This document shows, piece by piece, positions 33,108 through 43,604 of a stretch of 64,000 bases of DNA; positions within the stretch are counted from its first letter, which is position 1; each line of letters opens with the position of its first letter. The notes beneath the pieces are model-generated. The model had not been told where the DNA came from and made no database searches. It was given only the letters and a program-made list of their open reading frames with translations. The position numbers and the translations under genes were made by a program. This DNA comes from Lepas anatifera (Eukaryota; Arthropoda; Thecostraca; Lepadidae), in assembly GCA_034440635.1 (NCBI GenBank), contig JAOTON010000335.1, positions 302,501 through 366,500 of the forward strand, given 5' to 3'.

Positions 33108-33205
33108 GAGTTGAAGTTGTTGAAGTTGAAGCATACGGACGTGTGGAGGCTCTAGGCCTGTAAGGGTCCGGTCTCAACGCGCTCGTGTACAAGTGGTGTC
33201 GCAAC

Positions 33206-36058
33206 CTAGTCGGTGTCTGGCACTAAGTACATGATATCCTTCCAATGGTTGTCGAGTCTGGTCTTGAAGGAGTTGACACTTGGTGCGGAGACTACTTGCG
33301 TGGGGAGAGCGTTCCAGTCATTGACAACACGGATGCCAAATGCATTTCGACGGATTCTAGACTCAGCGCGCGGTTTGATTAGCTTGTAGTCGTGTCCTCT
33401 CGTCCGCGAGTTCTCGTCGCGCTGGAAGAAGTATGTTGGATCAAGATCAATGGCACCGTGGAATATCTGAAAGACTCGGATCATGTCACCCCTGCGCCGT
33501 CTGTAGTACAGAGAGGGAAGACGCAGGCCCTGCAGCCTCTCGCTGTATGATTTGTGCCGTATCTCGGGGATCAGCCTGGTAGCGCGCCTTTGGACGCTTT
33601 CAACCCTCCTCTGGTCCGCCCTGCTGAAGGGTCCCCAGACTAAGTTACCGTACTCTAGGTGAGGTCTGACGAGGGCCTTGAACAGTATTGGAAGCGACAC
33701 TCGGTTTATGACACTAAATGATCGCCGAATCAGTGCCAGAATTTGCGACCCCTTTGCCACCGCAGAAGCAGCCTGAGCACGAAATTTGAGGTCTGCATCT
33801 ACAAGGACTCCAAGGTCTCTTTCCTGGACGGAATGGGCAAGCATGGTATCCCCCATAACATATGTGTGCTGCTCGTTGTTGGTTCCAACATGAAGAACAG
33901 TGCATTTACTCCTGTTGAATGACAACTGCCAGATTTCAGCCCACTTGCCTGCACGCTCTAAATCAGCCTGAAGTATATGTGAAGAGGCTGTCGAGCTAAG
34001 TGGGGCGTACAACTTAGTATCATCTGCAAACACTTTGGGAGCAGAGAGGAAGACATCAGGCAGATCATTAACATACACTACAAACAGCAAAGGGCCAAGC
34101 ACAGAGCCCTGTGGCACCCCACTCACCACAGGCACCCAGTCAGACTCACAACCATCCACTACAACTCGCTGCTCTCTACCTCACAAGAAGCTTCCTATCC
34201 AAGCCAGCAACTTACCACCAATACCATACCCTTGGAGTTTACAGAGGAGTCTTTCATGTGGCACAGAATCAAAAGCCTTCTGAAAATCCAGGTAGACTGC
34301 ATCTACTGGCTGCCCTGCCTCGATAGCCCTACTCCAATCATCAATAACTTCCAAAAGCTGTGAGTCGCATGAGCGGCGAGGGCGAAAGCCGTGCTGAGCG
34401 GCGGAGAGAAGATCATTCTGCAATAGGTGCTGCATCAACTGGTCCCGGATTAGCGCCTCTAGCACTCTACAAGGTATGCACGTGATACTAATAGGCCGGT
34501 AGTTGCCTGCGTTCTGGCGATCACCCTTCTTAAAAATGGGCACCACCGACCCTCTCTTCCAAGATTTCGGAAGCACTCCCTCATCAAGAGTTTTTCGAAA
34601 GAGTGTTGACAGTGGAGCTGTCAGCACATCAGCTGCCTCATACAAAACTCGGGGATGTAGGCCGTCAGGGCCCGGAGAGACGCTTGATTTGAGCCTACAG
34701 AGCTTTTGGTGGACTCCTTCGGTTGTGATGGTAATGTCTACAATACATTCACCAGCATAACGGTTTGTGAAGGTAGGAACAGTGGCAGTGTCCTCATTAG
34801 TGAAAACAGAAGAAAAGAAACTGTTTAGCAAGGTTGCTTTTGTATGAGCACTGCACTGAAGGACCCCTTTCTCATCTTTTAAGTCAGCGACACGAGATCT
34901 AGCTTTAAGTCTGGAGTTAACATGTCGCCAGAATGGTTTGACTGACTGCTTGATGCTGCTTATTATCTTGTGTTCATGCTCCTCTAGTAATCTCCTGGTT
35001 AGAGCACGAAGCTGATTTCTGAGCATGGCATATCGGGCATGGTCAAGCATGCGCTGTGTCTCATCCTGTGCATGTCGGTAGATATTCCAGGCATCTCGTT
35101 TCTTTTTCCTTAACCTGATGACCTCGCATGTGGTATAGACACTTTTCTGTTGCTTACCAGGACTACTGGTGGGGATGCATGCAGAGACTGCTCTCTCCAG
35201 AACATTCACAAAGAAGGAGTATGCTTCGCCCACATGCAGAGTCTGCAGTCTAACCCAATCAGTTGATAATAGCATGAGCTTGAGGCTCTCAAAATCAGCC
35301 TGATGGAAGTTAAGTTTATTCGGTTTGATCACTGGTGCTGGAGTGTAGCACATGAAAGTGAAGCCCAACACTAAGTGGTCGCTGTTTCCAAGGCCTGGCA
35401 AGTACTCCATATTTATGACCATGTGGGGTTCATTGCTGATCACCAGATCAAGGATGTTGGAAGACTCTCCAACCCTGTACCTGGTTGGGTGCCGGACATG
35501 CTGGAACAAAAAGTTTTCCTGCAAAAGTTCAATGAAGCCATGTGAGATGTGGGAAGGTGAGGCTGTGGACAAGCAAGAGTTCCAGTCTATTTGGGGTAGA
35601 TTGAAATCACCAGTGATCAAGATGTGGGTATGATTTCGTGAGCATATATATCTGAACAAGCCACAGAGACTATCAAGGGACTGTGGTGCTGGTGCCGATG
35701 GGCTACAATAAATGCATCCTATCAATACACTGTCTTTATTTTTCAACCTTAGTACCACCCAGACATGTTCTACATAGACAAAACCCTCAACTATGGACTC
35801 TGAAGCAGCCAGGTCATCCTTTACAAAAATACATACTCCGCGTATGCCTGAGACACCCAAACCTGACTGTGAGGGATCAAAATTGATATAAGATACATAT
35901 CCACGGACTGTGAGTAACGCCAGGGGTATGGGAAGAGTCTGTGCCTTAGGAATGATCTCGGTGAGGAGAATTATGTCAGGCTCATTACCCACTATGGCTA
36001 CACATAGCTCATCACGCTTGTTCAAGAACTGGTCTGTGTTGGTATACATGACCTTCAA
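33206..36058 (-). CDS. CR1 LINE C ORF2: endonuclease + reverse transcriptase, one in-frame stop
   Basis: 951 codons in one frame. APE endonuclease: MKVMYTNTDQFLNKRDEL, IILLTEI, GCIYCSPSAP, ITGDFNLPQIDW, NILDLVISN, LGNSDHLVL. Reverse transcriptase: SVSPGPDGLHPRVLYE, NYRPISITCIPCRVLEAL, YLDFQKAFDSVPHERLL, VPQGSVLGPLLFVVYVNDL, then the catalytic FADDTKLY box. The C-terminal thumb has HLEYGNLVWGPF and RVVNDWNALP. The only break is TGA at 34183-34181, between WIGSFL and GREQRVVVDG, where CGA would give Arg. It nicks target DNA and copies the element RNA. Confidence 0.9.
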
Positions 36059-36085
36059 CCCACTGTTTCCTCTGGCCCTGCTTAG

Positions 36086-37949
36086 TCAGTTTGCTTGTTC
36101 TGGTGCAGTTTCACCCAGCTCCGCAGAGGAAGGTGGATCCTGTATAGCCCTGGGTCTTTCCTGCCTATTCGTGACCTTGTCCTGGGCGGTGACTGGATGC
36201 TCCTTTCTCTCAGTTGGAATGGTTTCACCAGCAGTGTGAGGTTCCTTGTTTTGGCCAGCAGGTTCACCTCCGTCATGTCGAGCCACCTCCTCTACCAGAC
36301 CGTTTCCTACTCTGTGAGCCGCAGGCCCATTAGGTTTCTTGGCTAGGACTGGTTTGACTTCACCCTTATTGTTGACTTTGGATGGTGGGGGGATTCTTGC
36401 TGTTTCCAGCTGGGTGATCTTCCCTCTTTTGATGGTGAGGTTAACCTCTCCAGCCTGTCTGCGCCTCCAAAGCTCCTCCCTCAACTTTCTTTGCTCCTGC
36501 CTCTCCTTGTAGGTCAGATCAGGAGTCACAAAGACTCGCTTCCACTTTTCCGTGGTCCTTAACTGGGAGGCCCATCTCAGAATGTCATGTTTGGACTCCT
36601 CATTATCAAGTGTCACAATAAGGAGTCTGTTCTTATTGGACACTTGTTTGCCAGCCCTGAAGGATTTTGTGGCCTTGACGTTCAGGCTCATTGAGTCCCT
36701 GATCATGGACTCAAAGAGTGTCATGTCAGCTTTGGATTTCTCTAAGGTGGAACCCCCATCCTGCTCAGGCAAGTTATGAACAACCAGGTTGTGAGAGCGT
36801 CTGTTTCTGTCCAAGAAGCTGTCAAAGTCTGCACAGAGTCTGTGCATCATTCCTTGGCACAGCATGTTCTGTGCTACCCCCTCTGAGCTGGTCATCTAGC
36901 TTCTCTTTCACCTCAGCGACCATCTTGTCACAGCTAGTTTTGACTGCCTCAGAATATAATTTCTTTTGGTTGTTGCCCTCACAGATAGCTCGCTTTGACC
37001 ATGCTGGCTTGGTCAAGAGCCTGGCGCTCCTGTTCCCTCATGGAGCGAGCCACAAGGACAGTGTGCTCACGGAGTGCATGGTCAAGTTGGTTGATCTTAT
37101 CCCACATGGAATCCTTCATTTTGACAACTTTTCTCTCAAAGTCAGCAAGGCTCTCAGCATTGAGTCCAGTGGAGTTTCTGGTGATGTCATCTGAGACCTG
37201 AATAGCCATGTCCCTGCCCCCCTGGGTGAGTGAAGCATGAGAACTTGTGGTTTGGACTGCCACATTAGAGCAGGTGGGTGTAGCATTTCCTCCCTTGGTA
37301 GATGTTGACTTGCACCCAGAGCAGATGAAAGCAATTACCTCATGTCTTTTCAGTGCATTGTAGGCAGGCTTGCTCACAGACTGGCACAGTGTATGGAACC
37401 AGCGCCCACAAATGTCACACTCCACTCCCATCTGGCCATTCTTAACTAGGAGGCCGCATGTCTTCTTGCCAGGGCCCCCCTGCACAAGCATAGGTCCTCA
37501 CCATCTCCACTATCTGATTGTGTAATGGTTGGAGAATTGAGGGACATGTCAGGATCCAAAGGCAGTGATTGTATGGCTGCTGCTACAACACCCATGGGGG
37601 TGATAAAAGCATTGCTGCCTTCTCCACCGTCATCCCTAGCTGGGTAAACTTCTTTTCCCTGGTCTCTCAAGTTCAGATGCAGGCCCATTACATTGCGTCC
37701 CCACGGCCCATCTTTTGTCTTGATTTGAGCACCAAGAACCCCATTGCTGCAGCTTTCATCAGGGCTAGGGATCAGAAGTTGGTCCTCTGTACCATCAGCA
37801 CTAGTAACATCACTACCACTGTGACCTTCAACAGCCCCTTCCATAGTTTGAGCTGGTTTATGCTTGTCTATGGGCAACAGTGTTGCATTTCGCGACCTAG
37901 AAGGTGGCTCGTTCTTCCTTGGCAGCAAAGGGGAACGCTGTAAGGGCAT
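36086..37949 (-). pseudogene. CR1 LINE C ORF1 with PHD-like zinc finger, frameshifted
   Basis: Three overlapping frames (37949-37446, 37491-36979, 36895-36086) joined through a short bridge (37016-36822). A PHD-like finger, CGLL-x8-CDICGRWFHTLC followed by FICSGC, lies near residue 160. It is followed by a coiled coil (FERKVVKMKDSMWDKINQLD), then LVVHNLPEQDGGS and a basic tail. PHD fingers in ORF1 are known for some CR1 families. At least three 1-nt shifts are needed. Confidence 0.75.
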
Positions 37950-38162
37950 GTTTTTGTGTTGTGTGTTTTTTTAGCTTTTTTGTTGTTATTGTGATTTTTA
38001 CCCTATATGAGATTATGAACAGCGATTTTTTTCCCTATCTAATGTGACTTGTTATGAACGTCAGCAAGCTAACGATGTTGTTCGTCGAGAGACGAGAACA
38101 CGTCCATTTGGTCGGAAAGGGCGCGCAATCTCTGGTAAAGGGATAAACCTGACTACTCTATA

Positions 38163-38469
38163 GCCCTGTTCCAGCTGTCAGCAGAGTTTTGTCAGCACCA
38201 ATCAGCGGGCCGCGTTGCGCCTACGTCACAGGATTGTAGCCTCTCCCCGGGAACTAGTTCTAGAGGTTTTACGGGCTGATGGCCTGCTGTTTGCGCTGAT
38301 GAAAAATAGTAAGTGCACAAAGCGGCAGCCTAATATTTTTTAATCGAATAAAGGATTAAGTTTCCTTTGCTTAGCACAAACAAGAGGTGATTATGGCACT
38401 GATGTTACTTTTCTGGAGGAGAGGTTAGAGGTGCTGCTGACAAAACTGTGCTGACAGGTGGAACAGGGC
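38163..38469. mobile_element. MITE with ~40-bp terminal inverted repeats, TA-flanked (307 bp)
   Basis: The left end gccctgttccagctgtcagc is repeated inverted at the right (gctgacaggtggaacagggc), continuing through agttttgtcagca. TA lies on both sides (38161-38162, 38470-38471). Confidence 0.8.
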
Positions 38470-38763
38470 TAAAGTGAGGGCTCCAAAAGCAGTGGCAAGC
38501 AATGCTTAGTTACCTATTGGCCCCGGTCATCGAAAGTGTTGGCACCTGGCGGATTTTTTTGAAAACGCCAGTAGAGGGACTGACGTCTGGCGTGGCTGCT
38601 TCATATTCGGCGCATTGTTGAACGCGGTATAGATTTTGAACGTTTATTTTCAGTCGTGGTGAACTCGTTGCTCTGAAAAAGTGAAGTTCATGTTGGGTGG
38701 ACGTGAATATTGAAGACTGGCGTTATTTTCTTGTTTGTTATAATCTTGGAAAGTTCAAAGAAA

Positions 38764-38989
38764 ATGAAAGTCAGACGGATAACCATTGCATCCAATCAGA
38801 ACTGCTGCGTTCCTCAGTGTGTATCCTTCCGAAGAAAGTGTCCAAGTCTCAGCTTTCACAAGTTTCCTCATGATAAGGTGCTGTCCAAGCAGTGGAAGTC
38901 GAATCTGATAATTGGGAAGAAGATGGGCTCAAATGCTGCTGTCTGTTGCAGACATTTTCAGCCATCTGACTTCCATTCACATCCACCTG
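38764..38989 (+). CDS. THAP domain exon
   Basis: Starts at ATG 38764 (an in-frame ATG also occurs at 38710). Encodes a C2CH THAP zinc finger: CCVPQCVSFRRK, FHKFPHDKVLSKQW, then CCRHFQPSDF. The Cys-x3-Cys, the Trp, the C-x2-H pair and the final F are all in place. THAP domains bind DNA and occur in host transcription factors and in P-element-type transposases. A donor GTAAGC follows CCACCTG at 38990. Without splicing, the frame ends at TGA 39001-39003 inside the target duplication of the MITE at 39007. Downstream exons were not found. It may be a host gene or a domesticated/decayed transposase piece. Confidence 0.7.
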
Positions 38990-39006
38990 GTAAGCGGCTG
39001 TGAGGC

Positions 39007-39349
39007 CAGTGTGCAAAGTATGGCATTTTCGACGAGATCTCGTCCGTGCGAGTTCCCTTGGAGACAGGACCGAGTGGTGCGAACTTTATCAACCTGGTGC
39101 GAATTTTCGAGGTTAGTGACACTTAAACTAAACAAATAATGGCTGAATGGCCATTAAGACACAGGAGGTGCCCTTTAAAAAGTCCTTAACTGACTAATGA
39201 TTGAGGTAGCATTGCATTGTAGGGGTAGAAATAGGTGCATTTTTCCCCTGGTATGTGGCATATTGGTGCAAATTTTTGGAGCCTGGTGGTGCGAGAACTT
39301 TAGATGGCTGGTGCGACTTGTCTGGCCTGCTGCCATACTTTGCAGACTG
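39007..39349. mobile_element. MITE family M1, copy 2 (343 bp) in the THAP gene
   Basis: Same termini (CAGTGTGCAAAGTATGGCA and TGCCATACTTTGCAGACTG). Flanked by an exact 10-bp gctgtgaggc (38997-39006, 39350-39359). It is inserted 17 bp past the donor of the THAP exon. Confidence 0.9.
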
Positions 39350-39429
39350 GCTGTGAGGCAATCTCCAGTTCCGCTTATGCCTCCTTCCACTCCCTTGAGC
39401 CTGCTTCTAGCAGGAGTAAGCCTTAATCC

Positions 39430-39670
39430 TTGGGCCGTCATCATAGGCGGATCCAGGATTGCCGATCAGGGGCACCTTCCCGGGGGCGGCGCACCATTCT
39501 TAACGGGGAAACCCTATCGGTGGGAGCCGACTTTCGTATCCTGGGAGGGGGATGGTGGTGGGAAGGGAAATTTCAGGGGGCGTGGCCATTTCAGGGGGCG
39601 CCGAGGGTCGATGGTAGTGGGCACATACCCCCTTTGCCCCCTGGATCTGCCTATGGGGCATGTGCCCACT
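39430..39670. repeat. G-rich degenerate repeat
   Basis: Begins ataggcggatccaggattgc and contains blocks of gggggcg and ttcagggggcg. It shares the opening (aagcggatccaggg) with 49129-49200. Probably the end of a dispersed transposon. Confidence 0.4.
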
Positions 39671-40167
39671 TTGCCGTCCCCCTGGATCCGCCTGTGGCTG
39701 CATTCCTTTTAGCCCGGAAAACTGACATCTTGAAATAATTCGGTAGATATACGCCTTTATTTGTTTTAAGCCGTCTGAAATTCCAGTTTGAATGTACGAT
39801 GGAAAATGCGTTTCCAAACACAAGCGTCGCCACCGGCAAAGAAGTGGGGGGGCAGCAAACTTCAACCTGATGCTGACTACAAGCTTTGCTCCTTGGGACC
39901 AAAAACTTTTCGAATTTGCATTCTTCTCTGCCTTCCGCAGTGGCTGTTTATAAGCCGCTGCCACATACCAAACATAAAACACGTATAATTCACCGCTTAC
40001 CATGCTATTCCCGGGGCCCACTGACGTTGTTTACCTTTTGGAGTCCCTCTTTCGCGGCCATCTTGGAGGGCACACTAGCGCCGCTGGTGAGCGTGACCGG
40101 GGTCAATTGCTGGCTTGAAGCACGGCGGTGATCTGTTCGGACAATCTAATACCACTCGGAGTAATAA

Positions 40168-41882
40168 ATGGGTGGGACTAAACGGCGGAAAAGACCTGCG
40201 GAAAAGCCCATACTCCGTAACCATAGCAGCTAGAGACTTATGGTTTTCACCAAAAAATTTCAAAAAATCTAACTAAGAGGTTTTTTGAGTTTCATAACTT
40301 TCCTTACATTAACAACATCGTTATAACGTAAAACGTTACTTTTGGCCTGCGGAAAAGCTCATACTCCGCAACCATAGCAGCTGGCGACTCACCGTTTTCA
40401 CTAATAGAATCAGCGTGGTCCAAAACGTGGTATTCTTGAGTTTCATGTTGATCCCGCGGTAAATAACAACGTTATAACGTAAAACGTTACTTTTGGCCCT
40501 GCGGAAAAGCCCATGCTCCGCAACCATAGTAGCTGGCGACTCGCCGTTTTCACTAATAGAATCAGCGTGATCCAAAACGTGGTATTCTTGAATTTCATGT
40601 TGATCCCGCGGTAAATAACAACGTTATAACGTAAAACGTTACTTTTGGCCCTGCGGAAAAGCCCATGCTCCGCAACCATAGTAGCTGGCGACTCACCGTT
40701 TTCACTAATAGAATCAGCGTGGTCCAAAACGTGGTATTCTTGAGTTTCATGTTGATCCCGCGGTAAATAATAACGTTATAACGTAAACCGTTACTTTTTG
40801 CCCTGCGGAAAAGCCCATGCTCCGCAACCATAGTAGCTAGCGACTCGCCGTTTTCACTAATAGAATCAGCGTGTTCCAAAACGTGGTATTCTTGAGTTTC
40901 ATGTTGATCCCGCGGTAAATAACAACGTTATAACGTAAAATGTTACTTTTTGCCTTGCGGAAAAGCCCATGCTCCGCAACCATAGTAGCCCATGCTCCGC
41001 AACCAAGAATACCACGTTTTGGACCACGCTGATTCTATTAGTGAAAACGGCGAGTCACCAGCTACTATGGTTGCGGAGCATGGGCTTTTCCGCAGGGCAA
41101 AAAGTAACGTTTTACGTTATAACGTTGTTATTTACCGCGGGATCAACATGAAACTCAAGAATACCACGTTTTGGACCACGCTGATTCTATTAGTGAAAAC
41201 GGTGAGTCAACAGCTACTATGGTTGCGGAGCATGGGCTTTTCCGCAGGGCCAAAAGTAACGTTTTACGTTATACTGTTGTTATTTACAGCAGGATAAACA
41301 TGAAACTCAAGAATACCACGTTTTGGACCACGCTGATTCTATTAGTGAAAACGGCGAGTCGCCAGCTACTATGGTTGCGGAGCATGGGCTTTTCCGCAGG
41401 GCCAAAAGTAACGTTTTACGTTATAACGTTGTTATTTACCGCGGGATCAACATGGAACTCAAGAATACCACGTTTTGGACCACGTTGATTCTATTAGTGA
41501 AAACGGCGAGTCGCCAGCTACTATGGTTGCGGAGCATGGGCTTTTCCGCAGGGCCAAAAGTAACGTTTTACGTTATAACGTTCTTATTTACCGTGGGATC
41601 AACATGAAACTCAAGAATACCACGTTTTGGACCACGCTGATTCTATTAGTGAAAACGGCGAGTCGCCAGCTGCTATGGTTGCGGAGTATGGGCTTTTCCG
41701 CAGGCCAAAAAGTTACGTTTTACGTTATAACGTTGTTGTTAATGTAAGGAAAGTTATGAAACTCAGAAAAACCTCTTAGTTAGATTTTTTGAAATTTTTT
41801 GGTGAAAACCGTAAGTCTCTAGCTGCTATGGTTGTGGAGTATGGGCTTTTCCGCACGTCTTTTCCGCCGTTAAGTCCCACCC
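40168..41882. mobile_element. Foldback element with arms of 152-bp tandem repeats (1.7 kb)
   Basis: The two arms (about 40168-40988 and 41003-41882) are inverted copies of each other and meet with almost no spacer. Each arm holds about four to five tandem copies of a 152-bp unit (for example gaatcagcgtggtccaaaac ... aacgttataacgtaaaacgt). Outer ends are gggtgggact / agtcccaccc. The 7-bp gtaataa flanks both sides (40161-40167, 41883-41889). Open frames on both strands, repeated every 152 bp, are artefacts. Confidence 0.9.
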
Positions 41883-41889
41883 GTAATAA

Positions 41890-42334
41890 GGGTGCGTTCT
41901 TTGAAATATTCCAGCCTGGAATTCCAGGGACAGTGACGTCACAGCCGTTCTTTGAAACTTTTCCCGGGATTCCACGTGGAATATTCCCGCCATTCCGCGC
42001 GGAACGGTGGGAATAGAAAAAGCAGTCCCGCTCAAGATGGCGGCGCCCATGCATGAATTTCGTAACAGTAAGTTCGTGGATTCTGAATATTTATCTGCTT
42101 GAAAGGTCCATTATATGTTTTTGCAGGATAATCGGAACCTTATAATAACAGCTAAATGAAGGTAAATGAAAGATTTGCGCGTGCGCAAGTCAAAATAAAT
42201 AATGAGACTGTCGCACCTCGCCATTTACGCCGCATTCCGGCCTCGGTCAAGAACGTTCCCAGCTGGAATCCGCGGAATATCACGACGTCACAACCCCTGG
42301 AATTCCACCTCGGAATAATTCAAAGAACGCAGCC
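41890..42334. mobile_element. PIF/Harbinger-like MITE with TAA target duplication (445 bp)
   Basis: gggtgcgttctttgaaatat at the left and the inverse attcaaagaacgcagcc at the right, followed inward by inverted ggaattccag and gacgtcac blocks. TAA flanks both ends (41887-41889, 42335-42337). It abuts the foldback element. Confidence 0.75.
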
Positions 42335-42557
42335 TAAATAACACTAGTGCTGAAGGTGGCTCTGTGGGCGCTGTAGGCCAAAATGGCGCAACAAATTATC
42401 AATGTATGGTGATTTTTTTGGGTAGCAATTTGTGGATTTATTGCAAAATGATGGCCCTAAGCGTCAATAATGATAAGTAAATGTGGAATAATGTGGACGG
42501 CAACTGGTGTGAAGTGTGTGTCAGTGGCGTGTATATTGCGCAATAGATCGGCAACAA

Positions 42558-42605
42558 CCCACGGTTGCCATTTTTGGCATAGGCTAAAAAGCCGGAGCGC
42601 AACCC
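42558..42605. mobile_element. MITE family M2, solo end fragment
   Basis: ggttgccatttttggcatag then gctaaaaagccggagcgcaa matches one terminus of the 53.2-kb copy, inverted. Confidence 0.6.
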
Positions 42606-43243
42606 CCTGCCTACCACTATATATGTTTATGAGCTGAGAAGGACCGAGAAATAAACGCGCCCTGGGCCCCGTTTCATAAAAGTTGTAGAAATGCGGCGTG
42701 TTTTACACCACATTCACCTGCAAAGTTACGCCGTACTCAGTCCATGCAAAGAGCGGTGACATTCACGCGAAAGCGGCGTGGATATCAAATGCAGCGTGAA
42801 TTACGCCTTTCAAATATGGCGTTTAACTGCTTTATTAGCATGAAAAATCGCATATATATTTCAATGAATTATTTTAATGAAAATTATTTGACTTAATTCC
42901 TCTTATTTGATGTTTAAGTTTCTAATGCACTCTTACAAGTACTGCGGCGGAAGCTTGACTATCAGCTGACGCAATAAAAATACGACGGATTTGTTTTCGG
43001 CCGTACCTCATTTTTTAGGTAGTTACTGTCAAGAAGGTCCTAAAAAGGTTATTGTCTTGTTGTGCGAGTGTAGTTCAGTAGAATTTTAGGTGAATTGTGT
43101 TTACTTATCATGAGTGAACTGTGAAAGGTCTGTGAACCTTATAATTTTGTGAAACTGGGAAAGGAATAGTGAGTAAACATCTTTGAAGAATAACAAGATC
43201 AAGATGCTGGTACTTAGGTACCTAGGTATACCTAGGTACATCT

Positions 43244-43604
43244 CAGTGTGCAAAGTATGGCAACAGGCCAGACGAGTCGCACCAGCCATCGAAAATTATC
43301 GTACCACCAGCCTAAAAAAATTCGCACCAATCTGCCATATACCAGGGAGAAAAACACACATTCCTACCCACACGATGCAATACTACCTCTCTTATCATTA
43401 TTAGTTAGTTAAGGACTTTTTATTAGGCCTCCTCCTGTGTCTTCCCAACTATTCAGTCATTATTTTTTCTAGTTTTCATGTCAACTTCCTCGCACCAGTC
43501 TTGCAAATTCGCACCAGGCTGATAAAATTCGCACCACTCGCTTCTGTCTTCAAGGGCACTCGCACCGACGAGATCTCGTCGAAAATGCCATTCTTTGCAC
43601 ACTG
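43244..43604. mobile_element. MITE family M1, copy 3 (361 bp, inverted, no target duplication)
   Basis: Inverted relative to copies 1 and 2; starts CAGTGTGCAAAGTATGGCA and ends TTCTTTGCACACTG. The flanks aggtacatct and gggacagtgt do not match, so the original target duplication has been lost or the ends recombined. Confidence 0.85.

Larger units (their letters stand above)
33108..38000 (-). mobile_element. CR1-type LINE C, nearly full length
   Basis: ORF1 at 37949-36086 and ORF2 at 36058-33206, with the 3' end at about 33108 in a short TTGAAG-type repeat (+ strand ttgaagttgttgaagttgaa) abutting MITE M2. It is the best-preserved LINE in the window: ORF2 is broken by one stop only. Confidence 0.9.

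Noticed and set aside
40336..41747. Family of ~94-codon proteins (MDHADSISENGES...)
   Set aside because: They recur every 152 bp on opposite strands of the foldback arms, with no start context or domain, so they are shadows of the repeat.
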